Below are positions 28,009-37,668 of a stretch of 64,000 nucleotides of DNA, piece by piece. Source of the stretch: Myxococcus stipitatus. Its GTDB lineage: Bacteria > Myxococcota > Myxococcia > Myxococcales > Myxococcaceae. Under the pieces are notes generated by a model that saw nothing but the letters and a program-made list of their open reading frames with translations, ran no database searches and had not been told where the DNA came from. Each line of letters starts with the position of its first letter. The stretch's first letter is position 1. The stretch lies in contig NZ_CP102770.1 of assembly GCF_038561935.1 (NCBI RefSeq), forward strand, positions 620,001 to 684,000, given 5' to 3'. A program made the translations under genes and the position numbers.

Positions 28009-29187
28009 ATGAAACTGTCTCGCAGGGATGTGATTCAGGGTGCGGCCGTGACGGTGGGGTCGCTGTGGGCCATGGGCTGTGCCACCACGGGCGCGGCGGG
28101 GGAGCCGGGCGCGCAAGGGCAGGAGGCCGCGGGCGCGAAGGCGAGCAAGCCCCTGAGCATCCTCGTCCTGGGCGGCACGAAGTTCCTGGGGCCGGCGCTG
28201 GTGGAGTACGCGCAGTCGCGAGGCCACACCGTCACGCTGTTCAACCGCGGCAAGACGAACCCGGGCCTGTTCCCCAACGTGGAGAAGCTCCAGGGCGACC
28301 GGGACCCGAACAAGGCGGAAGGGCTCAAGGCGCTGGAGGGCCGCAAGTGGGACGCGGTGGTGGACACGTCGGGTTATGTGCCGCGCATCGTGAAGGCGTC
28401 GGCGGAATTGCTCGGGCCCAACGTGGGGCACTACGCCTTCATCTCCACCATCTCCGTCTACAAGGACCTGACCACGCCCGGCATCACCGAGTCCTATCCC
28501 CTGGCGCAGGTGGAGGACCCGACGACGGAGGACGTGAACAAGCACTATGGCGCGCTGAAGGCGCTGTGTGAGCAGGCCGCGGAGGCGGCGATGCCGGGCC
28601 GCGTGCTCAACGTGCGCCCGGGGCTCATCGTCGGACCGGATGACCCGACGGACCGCTTCACGTACTGGCCGGTGCGCCTGTCGCGCGGCGGCGAGGTGCT
28701 CGCGCCGGGCGACGGACAGGACCCGGTGCAGTTCATCGACGCCAGGGATTTGGCCGCGTGGACCATCCTCGGCGTGGAGCGCCGCCTGACGGGCGCGTAC
28801 AACGCGACGGGGCCCACGCGCCCGCTCCTGATGCGCGACTTCCTGGAGTCGAGCCAGAAGGTGCTGGGCACCGACGCGCGCCTGGTCTGGGCGGACACGG
28901 CGTTCCTGGCGAAGCACAAGGTGGAGCACTGGGGCGACATGCCGGCGTGGGCGCCGCGCGTGGGCGAGGACGCGGGCCTGGGCCGCATCAGCGTGGCGAA
29001 GGCGCTGGCCCAGGGGCTCACGTTCCGCCCCATCACCGACACCGTGCGCGACACGCTGGCCTGGTTCAAGGCGGAGCCGCCGGAGCGGCAGGCCAAGCTG
29101 AAGGCCGGCCTGTCTCCCGAGCGGGAGAAGGAGGTGCTCACCGCGTGGCACCAGGAGCACGACAAGGGCAACGCCCAGGCGGGCTGA
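28009..29187 (+). CDS. Tat-exported lipoprotein SDR (NAD-dependent epimerase-like)
   Basis: The product has 392 residues. The N-terminus MKLSRRDVIQGAAVTVGSLW is a twin-arginine signal ending in a lipobox (WAMGC, C24), so the protein should be exported folded and lipidated. After a low-complexity linker comes an extended SDR domain: ILVLGGTKFLGPALV (NAD(P)-binding GGTxFLG), SYSVY-like ISTISVYKD, and the YxxxK pair Y180/K184 in KHYGALK. The sequence is close to NAD-dependent epimerase/dehydratase and isoflavone-reductase-like enzymes. Cofactor would have to be loaded before Tat export. GGGAG lies 10 nt before the ATG. The gene converges on the SHOCT gene. Confidence 0.88.
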   Translation: MKLSRRDVIQGAAVTVGSLWAMGCATTGAAGEPGAQGQEAAGAKASKPLSILVLGGTKFLGPALVEYAQSRGHTVTLFNRGKTNPGLFPNVEKLQGDRDPNKAEGLKALEGRKWDAVVDTSGYVPRIVKASAELLGPNVGHYAFISTISVYKDLTTPGITESYPLAQVEDPTTEDVNKHYGALKALCEQAAEAAMPGRVLNVRPGLIVGPDDPTDRFTYWPVRLSRGGEVLAPGDGQDPVQFIDARDLAAWTILGVERRLTGAYNATGPTRPLLMRDFLESSQKVLGTDARLVWADTAFLAKHKVEHWGDMPAWAPRVGEDAGLGRISVAKALAQGLTFRPITDTVRDTLAWFKAEPPERQAKLKAGLSPEREKEVLTAWHQEHDKGNAQAG

Positions 29188-29208
29188 GCCTCGCGGGAGG
29201 TCGAGACC

Positions 29209-29733
29209 TCAGAGGCGGGCGAGAATCTCCGCCTTCTTCCGCTCGAACTCCTCGTCCGTGATGAGGCCCTCGTGGGCCATCCGCTGAAGGTCCTTCAGGG
29301 CCTTCACCGGGTCCGCGGTGGGCAGGCTGCCTTCCGGCTGCTGCAGGAGCCGGGTGAGGTTGCTCATGTTCTGTGGAATCAGGGGCCCCATGACGACGAC
29401 GCGGTTCGGGTCGTCCGGGGCCACCTTGACCTTGAGGTCCAGCCCCGGCTCCAGCACCTGCACGTTCCAGTCGTGGGTCCTGCCGTTGAGCCAGACCTCG
29501 TAGGGCGGGCGCCCGGGGACGCGCACCTGGAGCAGGCTGTTGTAGACGCGCACCTTGTTGATGAGCATCGAGGTGGGCTCCAGCCGCAGGAGCGTGGCCT
29601 CCGCGGGGAGTCCATGCTCGCGGACCTGCTGGGTCTTCCGGGCGGAGGCGGCGAGCCAGAGCACGAAGGCCACGCCCCCCGCGATGAACAGGCCCCAGCT
29701 CCCGAAGAGGATGATGCGTTCGACGGCGTTCAT
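29209..29733 (-). CDS. SHOCT domain membrane protein
   Basis: The 174-residue protein has one N-terminal transmembrane helix (IILFGSWGLFIAGGVAFVLW), a middle beta-rich domain and a C-terminal SHOCT motif (VKALKDLQRMAHEGLITDEE, then FERKKAEIL). SHOCT segments are short helical hairpins thought to mediate oligomerisation. The body may be cytoplasmic. No enzymatic motif is visible. The stop is 21 bp from the convergent SDR stop. Confidence 0.85.
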   Translation of the reverse strand: MNAVERIILFGSWGLFIAGGVAFVLWLAASARKTQQVREHGLPAEATLLRLEPTSMLINKVRVYNSLLQVRVPGRPPYEVWLNGRTHDWNVQVLEPGLDLKVKVAPDDPNRVVVMGPLIPQNMSNLTRLLQQPEGSLPTADPVKALKDLQRMAHEGLITDEEFERKKAEILARL

Positions 29734-29853
29734 GGTCTCGGGACTCTAAATGGGCAACGCGGGGAGAGAAACCCACGGTGTGGGCCTGGAGGCCCGGGGC
29801 ATGATGCGCGGTGAGCCCCAGGCCCCGAGGGCCTCGCATGGGAGTGCCCCTGG

Positions 29854-31311
29854 ATGAAACCCTCGATGAGGCACGGCGTTCTCCCGCTGCTCGCCGCCGC
29901 GCTGGCCGCCTGTGGCGGCAGGGAGGTCCGCCCCGAGCCGCCCCCGCCGTCCTGCGCGCCGCTGGAGCTGGCGCGGAACGTGGACCTGGAGGGCTTCCGC
30001 TCGGACCGCTACGCGTGGCGGGACAGAGGCTGCGCGCCGCGCTCCGCCTTCCTCGTGCGCAACGACACGAGAGACCCCGCGGGCTGGAGTGGGGGCTACG
30101 TGCGCCGCTACGTGTACGAGGCGCGGGGCGTCTCGCGCACGTGTGACGGCGCCAACGACGGTGTCCCGGGCTGGGGCATGGTGACATGCCATGTGCGGAC
30201 GGGCGCGTCCTGGGGCAACTGGACGGAGGGGGTTCTCGGCACGGGCCGCGTGCTCTTCGAGGGGCGCCACCACGCGCTCCACGAGTTCCGCTGGGCGCTG
30301 CCGCTCGGAGGCCACACCGTGCAGGTGACGGTGCACTACCTCTTCGCCACCGGCCGGGACCACCCGCTCTACGCCATCACCCACGATGCCTCGGGCGTGC
30401 CGCCGGACGCGCTGGAGGCGGACGTGCGCTCGCCCTATGGAGACCTGCTCTTCGATGGCAACGCGAACGCCGAAATCGCGGGCCTGGGGTGGGGCGACCG
30501 CCGCCGCTTCGTGACGCTGGGCTCGCGCCTCTCGATGGCGAGCGGCTGGGACTACCGCGAGGCCAACGTCGTCCCGTACACGCGCATGTGGACCGCCTCG
30601 TCTGACGCGGAGATGGGGGTGGTTCAAACACAGACGTGGTTGCAGAAGCCATCCGGTGGCTACTGGTTCTATCGGGAGGGCTGGGGGCAGCGCGACGAGG
30701 ACGGCCCGCTGCCCGTCGACTGGAACTGGACCTATCAGCTCAACCAGTACCAGCTGCCGGAGAACCCGCGCTCGCACCGCATGGCGTGGGGCAGCAACTA
30801 CGGCGCGCTGGGGTGGCGCCAGTACGCGCGCTATGGCGACGACGGCATGCTCTCCGGCCACCCGTACCAGAGCTACTCCGTGTTCATGGTGCTGGGGCTC
30901 CACTCGAAGGACCCGGTGCTGACGCTGGCCGCGGAGGTGGAGGGCTGGCAGCGGGTGCGCTTCACCGCCACCGAGGGCCGCGTGCTCACCCACGGCCCGG
31001 GCGGCGTGGCCCGCTCGGACGCGGTGCCGTACGACGTGCCCGGCTTCAACCCCGTGTATGCGACGTGGGAGGCACTCGCCTCCGGCGACCGCGCGCGGCT
31101 GCGCTTCGACACCGGCACCCAGCCCTTGCACCAGCCCCTGGTGGTGCTGCGGGGCTACACGGCGGCGACGCCTCCCTCGCGCGTGTGGTTGGACGAGCAG
31201 GTGCTCGCCGCGGACGCGGACTACTTCGCCTCGGTGGATGACGCGGGCGACGTGCTGTGGCTCACGCTGAACCGCACGCTGACGGGCACCGCGGCGCTGC
31301 GCGTGGAGTGA
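29854..31311 (+). CDS. Unassigned lipoprotein, 485 residues
   Basis: The signal peptide (MKPSMRHGVLPLLAAALAAC) ends in a lipobox. I do not recognise a family. The body is rich in aromatic and Gly/Asp residues and reads as beta-rich (YVYEARGVSRTCDGAND, VQVTVHYLFATGRDHPLYAI, SGWDYREANVVPYTRMW), suggestive of a carbohydrate-binding or polysaccharide-degrading surface protein, but no catalytic motif is visible. Cysteines at about 34, 60, 97 and 112 could form disulfides. A start at residue 5 (ATG) is also possible. The hairpin at 31336 follows. Confidence 0.7.
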   Translation: MKPSMRHGVLPLLAAALAACGGREVRPEPPPPSCAPLELARNVDLEGFRSDRYAWRDRGCAPRSAFLVRNDTRDPAGWSGGYVRRYVYEARGVSRTCDGANDGVPGWGMVTCHVRTGASWGNWTEGVLGTGRVLFEGRHHALHEFRWALPLGGHTVQVTVHYLFATGRDHPLYAITHDASGVPPDALEADVRSPYGDLLFDGNANAEIAGLGWGDRRRFVTLGSRLSMASGWDYREANVVPYTRMWTASSDAEMGVVQTQTWLQKPSGGYWFYREGWGQRDEDGPLPVDWNWTYQLNQYQLPENPRSHRMAWGSNYGALGWRQYARYGDDGMLSGHPYQSYSVFMVLGLHSKDPVLTLAAEVEGWQRVRFTATEGRVLTHGPGGVARSDAVPYDVPGFNPVYATWEALASGDRARLRFDTGTQPLHQPLVVLRGYTAATPPSRVWLDEQVLAADADYFASVDDAGDVLWLTLNRTLTGTAALRVE

Positions 31312-31335
31312 CGCGCCCGGTGCGTGGAAAAGCAA

Positions 31336-31370
31336 CGGGGGATGCCCCGGTGTACTCGGAGCATCCCCCG
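31336..31370 (+). terminator. Long hairpin after unassigned lipoprotein
   Basis: CGGGGGATGC (31336-31345) pairs perfectly with GCATCCCCCG (31361-31370); an inner CCG/CGG pair extends the stem after one mismatch. There is no T-run. It lies in the 308-bp gap between converging genes, which otherwise holds nothing I can support. Confidence 0.6.
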
Positions 31371-31619
31371 GATATGACCCTTGCTCGGAGTCTGCTCTCC
31401 CCCTCTGGCGAGCAGCACTCCCCCTGGGTCCCCCTGCCACGGGTGACGCCGCCCCCGCGACGTCACCTTCCATCCCGCCCTGAGTGTCAGGAGGGCCTTG
31501 GACCCCTCCAGCGAAGTCTTCACTTCGCGACCCGTGCTCCCCCCGGTGCACAGGCCGACGGTTTCACTGCCCGGACACGACCCCGTACCCCCCAGCACGG
31601 GTGCTCCGGTGAAGCTCGG

Positions 31620-31970
31620 CTAGAACCAGACGCCTGCGGGACGCGAAACCGCTCGCAACCGCGCCAGGGTCTGTGCCCAGCCAAATGTCTGCGGGCGCAT
31701 GGAGGCCACCCGCGTCACCTGGTCCATCTCCTCCAGCAGCAACGTCAGCGCTCTCGACTTCGTCAGCGCCGCCAGCTGCATCCGCTTCGCCCCCGCGAAG
31801 GCGGTCAGCTCCGGCACCGCGATGTCCCCCTCTCGTGCTTCAAGCGCGCTGGGCTGCTCCCCCCGGATGCTGCCCGTGGCCCCCCGGCCCCTGGCCCCTC
31901 GCATCACGACGCCTGACCGGGCGGTGCCCCTGGAAACCCGCTGGCTCGACTCATGTGCGGCGTGCGACAT
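31620..31970 (-). CDS. Small conserved-looking protein (116 residues)
   Basis: The gene sits at the 3' end of a much longer open frame that is mostly antisense to topB. The ATG at 31970 has a strong ribosome site (AAGGAGGGGGGC directly before it), which marks the true start. The N-terminal half is Arg/Gly/Ser-rich; the C-terminal half reads as helical (AFAGAKRMQLAALTKSRALT, LLLEEMDQVTRVASMR, WAQTLARLRAV). There is no signal peptide or transmembrane segment, so it is probably cytoplasmic. I do not recognise the family. Confidence 0.6.
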   Translation of the reverse strand: MSHAAHESSQRVSRGTARSGVVMRGARGRGATGSIRGEQPSALEAREGDIAVPELTAFAGAKRMQLAALTKSRALTLLLEEMDQVTRVASMRPQTFGWAQTLARLRAVSRPAGVWF

Positions 31971-32369
31971 TGCCCCCCTCCTTCGCACCATCGGACTGTG
32001 CTCCCCCCCGGACCCGCGCCGTGGCGCGTGTCGACCAGGGCATACTGGCAAAGACGTACGAAGCAGTTTTCCTTGGTAGCGCCAAACGCTTGCGCGAAAG
32101 CGCCAGCCTGCCGGGCGTCCTGGCGGCGGGATGAACGTCGAGCAGTTCACTGCAGGTGAAGGCGACGTGAGAGGTTGGCGGACGAGGCGTGAGGGGCGTG
32201 GAGCGGAAGTGGCCGCTTCGCCTTGGCTGCACGAGGGCTGAGCGGGCGTGACGGGTAGGGACAGTGAGGGGCTGGCCATGTCAGCCTGAAGCGGTAGGGA
32301 ACAGGGTTGCGGCGTGGGCCCGGGCCAGCTTCCCGGGTGGTGGCGGGATGGGCGGGAGGGACAGGTTTC
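31971..32369. promoter_or_regulatory. Divergent region upstream of small gene and topB-recQ
   Basis: This 399-bp gap between divergent genes must contain both promoters. It includes a less GC-rich patch (about 32040-32090) upstream of the small gene. I see no convincing promoter consensus or coding capacity. Confidence 0.35.
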
Positions 32370-35300
32370 ATGAGGTGGGAAGCGATGGGCGAGTCGCCCG
32401 GCGAGGACAATCGAGCAGGTCGGGCCGCGGGCCGAGCCTCGGGGCGTGAGTCCCTGTTGGCGGTGCTGGCGGAGAAGCCGGCCGTGGCGCGCGACATCGC
32501 GCGGGTGCTGGGCGCGCAGGAGCGGGGGGACGGCTACCTGCGGGGCAATGGCTACGTGGTGACGTGGGCCATCGGGCACCTGGTGGGACTGGCGCAGCCC
32601 CACGAGATTCGCGCGGACTGGAAGAAGTGGAGCCGGTCGCTCCTGCCGATGTTGCCGGGGGACTGGCCGCTGGTGGTCTCCGACCAGACGCGCTCCCAGT
32701 TCGAGGTGGTGCGCCGCGTGCTGACCTCGCCGGAAGTGGGCGGAGTGGTGTGCGCGACGGATGCGGGCCGCGAGGGCGAGCTCATCTTCCGCTACATCTA
32801 CGAGGCCGCGGGGTGCCGCAAGCCGGTGCGGCGGCTCTGGGTGTCGTCGCTGACGGAGCGCGCCATCCGCGACGGCTTCCGCCAGCTGAAGGAAGGGCGG
32901 GACTACGACGCGCTGGCGGCGGCGGCCATGGGGCGCAGCCGGGCGGACTGGCTGGTGGGGATGAACCTGTCGCGCCTGTACACGCTGGCGCACGGCGGGC
33001 AGGGCGAGATGTTGAGCGTGGGGCGGGTGCAGACGCCCACGCTGGCGATGGTGGTGGAGCGGGAGCTGGCCATCCGGAGCTTCGTGCCTCGGGACTACCT
33101 GGAGGTCGTGGCCACCTTCGTGCCGCGGGGGCCTGGGGCTCCGGTGGGCGCGCGCTACACGGGGACGTGGTTCCGCTCCGGGCCGGATGGAAGGCCCGTG
33201 GTGCCTCCGGGGATGGAGGGCGTGCGCGAGGCGCGCAGGCTGGACGCGGATGGCGTGGAGGCGCAGGCCATCATCGACCGCGTCAAGCGCGGGCAGGCCA
33301 CCATCGAGTCGCTGGACGCGGAGGAGAAGAAGCTTGCGCCGCCGCTGCTCTACGATTTGACGGAGCTCCAGCGGCACGCGAACCGGCTGTATGGCTTCAG
33401 CGCGCAGCGCACGCTGGAGGTGGCGCAGGCGCTGTATGAGAAGCACAAGCTCTTGAGCTATCCGCGCACGTCCAGCCGGCACCTGTCCCAGACGGTGGCG
33501 GAGACGCTGCCGGAGGTGGTGGGCGCGGTGCGGGGGCCCTACGAGGAGGACCTCGCGCCGGGCACGGGGATGCGTCCGTTGGGCCGCCGCTACGTGGATG
33601 ACGGGAAGGTGACGGACCACCACGCCATCATCCCGACGCCGACGTCTCCCGAGGGACTGAGGCTGTCTCCGGACGAGCAGCGCATCTATGACTTGGTGTG
33701 CCGGCGCCTGCTCCAGGCATGGCACGAGGACCACGTGTGGCGCGTCACCACGGTGGTGACGGCGGTGATGTCCCCGGGCGCGCAGAGCGCGGTGCCGGTG
33801 GTGGACCGCTTCCAGAGCACGGGCACGCAGGTGGAGCGCGTGGGCTGGAAGGTGTTGGACATCGGGGGTGGGAAGAAGGCGCCCAAGCCGAAGGCGGAGG
33901 TTCGCAAGGGCGACGAGGACTCGGAGCCGGACGACGAGCCGCAGGCCCTGCCCGCGGGGCTGGAGCGAGGGCAGCCGCAGAAGGTGGAGGACGCGGAGGC
34001 GGTGAAGAAGCGCACGCGTCCGCCGCCGCGCTTCACGGATGCGTCGCTGCTGACGGCGATGGAGACGGCGGGGCGGGCGCTCGATGAGAAGGAGCTGGCG
34101 GACGTCATGCGGGAGACGGGGCTGGGCACGCCCGCGACTCGCGCCTCCATCATCGAGGTGCTGCTGGACCGCGAGTACCTGGTCCGCAAGGGGAAGGTGC
34201 TGGAGGCGACGGAGAAGGGCCTGCACCTCATCCAGGTCGTGCATCCGGACGTGAAGACCCCCGCGATGACGGGGCAGTGGGAGGCCTGGCTCCAGCGCAT
34301 CGAGCGCGGTGAGGGCCGGCTGGATGAGTTCATCCGGGGCATCGAGAAGTATGTGATTGAGGTGGTGGGCCACGTGCCCCCGGGCTCGTCGGCGCCCGCG
34401 CAGATGGGGGCCGCCAGGACGCGGGTGCCTTCGCGCGAGGGCTTCGCGGGGGATGGCGCCACCGCGCGCGGTGGCGAGCAGGAGGGGTGGGGTTCATCGC
34501 GGGAGGTGGACGCAACGGCGGCCCGTGGCGCGTTGGGGTCGCGCGCGCCCGAGTCTGGCGCGAGCGCGGGCTCGCGCCGAGAGCAGGAGGCGTGGGGCGG
34601 GCGCGCGGAGCAGGGCGCGTCCTCGAGTGCTCCCGGGGGCTGGAGTCCGCCGGGCACGGCTCTCCCGGAGACGGGGGGAGGCCGGTGGCAGGAGCCTTCA
34701 TCCTTTTCGTCCGCGAGTGGTGGGGTGTCGTCTGCCCGCCGCTCCGCGAGTGCCACGTTCGCGGATGCGGCGGTGGTGACGACGCCGCGCCGGACTTCGC
34801 CCCAGGGCTCGCTGTTGACGTCGGCGAGCTCCTCGCGGAACCGAGTCGTCTCCGCGCCACAGCCCGGACAGCGGCCGGAGCGGGTGAACCGCGCGCCCAC
34901 GCCCCCGGACCAGCTTCGTCCCCTGCTGAAGGAGACCTTCGGGTTCTCCGACTTCAGGCCCTATCAGGAGGCGGTCTGCCGCGCGGCCACCGCGGGCGAG
35001 GACCTGCTGCTCGTGATGCCCACGGGCGCGGGCAAGTCGCTCTGCTACCAGCTCCCGGGGCTGGCGCGCGCGGGGACGACCATCGTCGTCAGCCCGCTCA
35101 TCGCGTTGATGGAGGACCAGGTGTTGCGGCTCCAGTCGCTGGGCTTCGCGGCGGACCGCATCCACTCGGGACGCGACCGGGCCACCTCGCGACAGGTGTG
35201 CTTCGACTATCTGGACGGGCGGCTCGACTTCCTGTTCATCGCGCCCGAACGGCTCGGAGTGCCGGGCTTCGTGGAGCTGCTCGCGCGCCGCCCGCCCACG

Positions 35301-37157
35301 CTCATCGCCATCGATGAAGCGCACTGCATCTCGCAGTGGGGACATGACTTCCGTCCCGACTACCGCCTGCTCGGCGCGCGGTTGCCACTGTTGCGGCCCG
35401 CTCCGGTGGTGGCGCTCACCGCCACGGCCACGCCCGACGTGCAGCGCGACATCGTCCAGCAGCTCGGCCTGCTGGGCCCGGGCGGTCGTGCCCGCACCTT
35501 CATCCACGGCTTCCGCCGCACCAACATTGGCATCGAGGTGCGAGAGCTCAACCCCGGCGCGCGCGGCGACGCCATCCAAGGGTTGCTCCAGGACGAGGAG
35601 AACCGTCCCGCCATCGTCTACGCGGCCACTCGCAAGCACGCCGAGCAGCTCGCCGAGCAGCTCGCCGGAGAGTTCCCCGCGGCGGCGTACCACGCGGGGC
35701 TGCCTCCGGGAGACCGGGACAAGGTCCAGGCGGAGTTCCTCGGGGGCTCGCTGGAGGTCATTGTCGCGACCACCGCGTTCGGCATGGGCATCGACAAGCC
35801 GGATGTCCGCACCGTCATCCACGCCGCGCTGCCCGCGAGCCTGGAGGGCTACTACCAGGAGCTGGGGCGCGCGGGCCGCGATGGAAAGCCGTCCCGCGCG
35901 GTGCTGCTGCACTCGTACATCGACCGGCGCACGCACGAGTTCTTCCACAAGCGCGACTATCCCGAGGACTACGTGCTGGAGCGGCTGTTCCAGTCCACGA
36001 GCCTCGAGCCCGAGCCCAAGGACTCGCTTCAGGGGCGCGTGCGCACGGACCCGGAGGTGTTCGACAAGGCGCTGGAGCAGCTGTGGATTCACGGCGGCGT
36101 GGTGATGACGCCGGATGAGACGGTGCGGCGTGGCCGGCCCGGGTGGGCGGCGGCGTACAACGCCCAGCGCGACCGCAAGCTGCTGCACCTGGAGCAGATG
36201 GGGCGCTACGCGGAGGCCCACGGCTGCCGGATGAAGCAGCTGGTGGCGCACTTCGGCGACACGCAGGACTCGGGTGAGGCGTGTGGCTTGTGCGACGTCT
36301 GCGCGCCGGAGTCCTGCGCGACGCTGCGCTTCGCGGAGCCCACGGCGGCGGAGCGCCACTGGCTGGAGCGCATCCTGGAGTCGCTCCAGGAGCGGGATGG
36401 GCAGGCCACCGGACGGCTGCATCGCGAGCTGTTCGGTGACGCGCTGCCGCGCCGTGACTTCGAGCGGCTCGTGGGAGGACTGGTGCGCGCGGGGCTTGCG
36501 CGGCTGGACGTCGACTCGTTCGACAAGGATGGGCAGGTCATCTCCTTCCAGCGGCTGTCCCTGACGGACGAGGGGCGGCGGACGCGGGCGGTGGACCCTC
36601 GGCAGGTGTTCTTGCCGCTCCCGCTGGAGAAGGCCTCCAAGCGCAAGCGGGGCAAGGCCAGCAAGGCCGCGGGTGGGAAGTCCTCCAAGCGAGCGAGCAG
36701 GACTCGCGCCGGTGCGGGAGCATCGGCCTCCGAGGGGGCTCGGCAGTGGCGCGCCTCGTCTCCTTCGGAGGACGTCGGGTCGCGCTCGTCCTGGAATGCC
36801 TCTCGGGCGGAGCGCTTCCAGGCCTCGCCGCCGTCCCGGGGCCGCTCCGTGGAGGTGGACTCCGAGGACGAGGTCGAGACGCGGAGCCCTCGCTCCCGGA
36901 GCCGCGCGGGGACAGGGGCCGCCGAGTCCACACCCGCGCCCGCGGGGCTGGTCGATGCGCTGAAGGCCTGGCGGCTCGCGGAGGCGCGCAAGCGCAAGGT
37001 GCCCGCGTTCCGCATCCTCACGGATAGGGTGCTGGGGGCCATCGCCGCCGCGCGTCCGGAGAACGGCGCCGCGCTGATGGCCGTCCACGGCGTGGGGCCC
37101 GCCCTCACCGAGCGCTACGGTTCCCAGATTCTCTCCCTCATCGCCCGCAAGCGCTGA
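32370..37157 (+). CDS. topB: Topoisomerase III - RecQ helicase - HRDC fusion
   Basis: The protein has 1595 residues. Residues about 28-670 are a type IA topoisomerase III: Toprim (E35 in [24 protein letters not shown]) and the active-site Y364 in [14 protein letters not shown] low-complexity linker (about 675-845) joins a complete RecQ helicase: Walker A PTGAGKS (K889), DEAH box [18 protein letters not shown] (D982/E983), TATATP, and [17 protein letters not shown]. The RecQ-Ct zinc site is C1286, C1305, C1308, C1311. A basic Ser/Lys-rich stretch precedes the C-terminal HRDC domain (about 1526-1595). In other organisms RecQ and Topo III are separate proteins that together dissolve double Holliday junctions; here both are one chain. 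The ATG at 32370 has GGAGGG 9 nt upstream. Confidence 0.95.
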   Translation: MRWEAMGESPGEDNRAGRAAGRASGRESLLAVLAEKPAVARDIARVLGAQERGDGYLRGNGYVVTWAIGHLVGLAQPHEIRADWKKWSRSLLPMLPGDWPLVVSDQTRSQFEVVRRVLTSPEVGGVVCATDAGREGELIFRYIYEAAGCRKPVRRLWVSSLTERAIRDGFRQLKEGRDYDALAAAAMGRSRADWLVGMNLSRLYTLAHGGQGEMLSVGRVQTPTLAMVVERELAIRSFVPRDYLEVVATFVPRGPGAPVGARYTGTWFRSGPDGRPVVPPGMEGVREARRLDADGVEAQAIIDRVKRGQATIESLDAEEKKLAPPLLYDLTELQRHANRLYGFSAQRTLEVAQALYEKHKLLSYPRTSSRHLSQTVAETLPEVVGAVRGPYEEDLAPGTGMRPLGRRYVDDGKVTDHHAIIPTPTSPEGLRLSPDEQRIYDLVCRRLLQAWHEDHVWRVTTVVTAVMSPGAQSAVPVVDRFQSTGTQVERVGWKVLDIGGGKKAPKPKAEVRKGDEDSEPDDEPQALPAGLERGQPQKVEDAEAVKKRTRPPPRFTDASLLTAMETAGRALDEKELADVMRETGLGTPATRASIIEVLLDREYLVRKGKVLEATEKGLHLIQVVHPDVKTPAMTGQWEAWLQRIERGEGRLDEFIRGIEKYVIEVVGHVPPGSSAPAQMGAARTRVPSREGFAGDGATARGGEQEGWGSSREVDATAARGALGSRAPESGASAGSRREQEAWGGRAEQGASSSAPGGWSPPGTALPETGGGRWQEPSSFSSASGGVSSARRSASATFADAAVVTTPRRTSPQGSLLTSASSSRNRVVSAPQPGQRPERVNRAPTPPDQLRPLLKETFGFSDFRPYQEAVCRAATAGEDLLLVMPTGAGKSLCYQLPGLARAGTTIVVSPLIALMEDQVLRLQSLGFAADRIHSGRDRATSRQVCFDYLDGRLDFLFIAPERLGVPGFVELLARRPPTLIAIDEAHCISQWGHDFRPDYRLLGARLPLLRPAPVVALTATATPDVQRDIVQQLGLLGPGGRARTFIHGFRRTNIGIEVRELNPGARGDAIQGLLQDEENRPAIVYAATRKHAEQLAEQLAGEFPAAAYHAGLPPGDRDKVQAEFLGGSLEVIVATTAFGMGIDKPDVRTVIHAALPASLEGYYQELGRAGRDGKPSRAVLLHSYIDRRTHEFFHKRDYPEDYVLERLFQSTSLEPEPKDSLQGRVRTDPEVFDKALEQLWIHGGVVMTPDETVRRGRPGWAAAYNAQRDRKLLHLEQMGRYAEAHGCRMKQLVAHFGDTQDSGEACGLCDVCAPESCATLRFAEPTAAERHWLERILESLQERDGQATGRLHRELFGDALPRRDFERLVGGLVRAGLARLDVDSFDKDGQVISFQRLSLTDEGRRTRAVDPRQVFLPLPLEKASKRKRGKASKAAGGKSSKRASRTRAGAGASASEGARQWRASSPSEDVGSRSSWNASRAERFQASPPSRGRSVEVDSEDEVETRSPRSRSRAGTGAAESTPAPAGLVDALKAWRLAEARKRKVPAFRILTDRVLGAIAAARPENGAALMAVHGVGPALTERYGSQILSLIARKR

Positions 37158-37165
37158 GGGACACC

Positions 37166-37293
37166 CTCCGCTCGCACGCGACGGAGCGGAGAGCCATCTC
37201 TCCGATGGCTCGGGAGCGAAGCCCGTCAGGGGCATAGGGCGCGCTCCTGCTCCCGGTGCGGAGAGCCACCTCTCCGATGATTCGGGGGCGAAG
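37166..37293 (+). repeat. Hairpin and two 36-bp direct repeats downstream of topB-recQ
   Basis: CTCCGCTC/GAGCGGAG (37166-37173 with 37184-37191) forms a terminator-like hairpin after the fusion gene. Two 36-bp copies, 37186-37221 and 37258-37293, differ at four positions and start 72 bp apart; both contain GGAGAG-N4-CTCTCC. The first also holds GAGCCATC-TCTCC-GATGGCTC. The rest of the 511-bp gap (37158-37668) shows no supportable gene. Confidence 0.7.
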
Positions 37294-37668
37294 GAGTTCG
37301 CGCGTCCGGCGCTCGCTGCCCTCGCCCCTCGCTTCGCAAGGAGGGACGCTCCACGGGCTCACTCGACCGGCTCCTTCTCGCGCGGGTGAGTGCGGCGTCT
37401 GGGGAAGTCTCGCTCGAAGAGGCGTCTTCCTCGCTCCGCGGACGCCTCGACCTGCGCCGTGTCCTCGTCACGCAGGCCCGGGGCTCGCCGCGCGCGTGTC
37501 GTTGGAGTGCCCTCCGATGGGAACACCTCTGCCCATCGCGTGAGTGAGGAGCAGCCTGCCGGGCGCGCACTTCTTTTCGCTGCACGCGGGGGCAGTGTGG
37601 GCCCCTGTCGCCGCGCTTCACCTTTCGGCGCAGTTACCGCGATGGCGAGCAAGAGGGGGGAGCGGAAG

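Noticed and set aside
29746..31551. 601-residue antisense frame over the unassigned lipoprotein
   Set aside because: His/Arg-rich shadow; the plus strand has a signal peptide, lipobox and consistent codons.
31971..34373. Antisense extension of the small gene over topB
   Set aside because: Only the last 116 codons, after a strong ribosome site, look real; the rest is shadow of topoisomerase III.
34698..37235. 845-residue antisense open frame over RecQ
   Set aside because: Composition is a reverse-strand shadow of the GC-rich fusion gene; no ribosome site and no domain.
37138..37362. 74-residue minus-strand frame over the direct repeats
   Set aside because: The repeated IGEVALR/IGEMALR text comes from the 36-bp repeats, not from a protein family.
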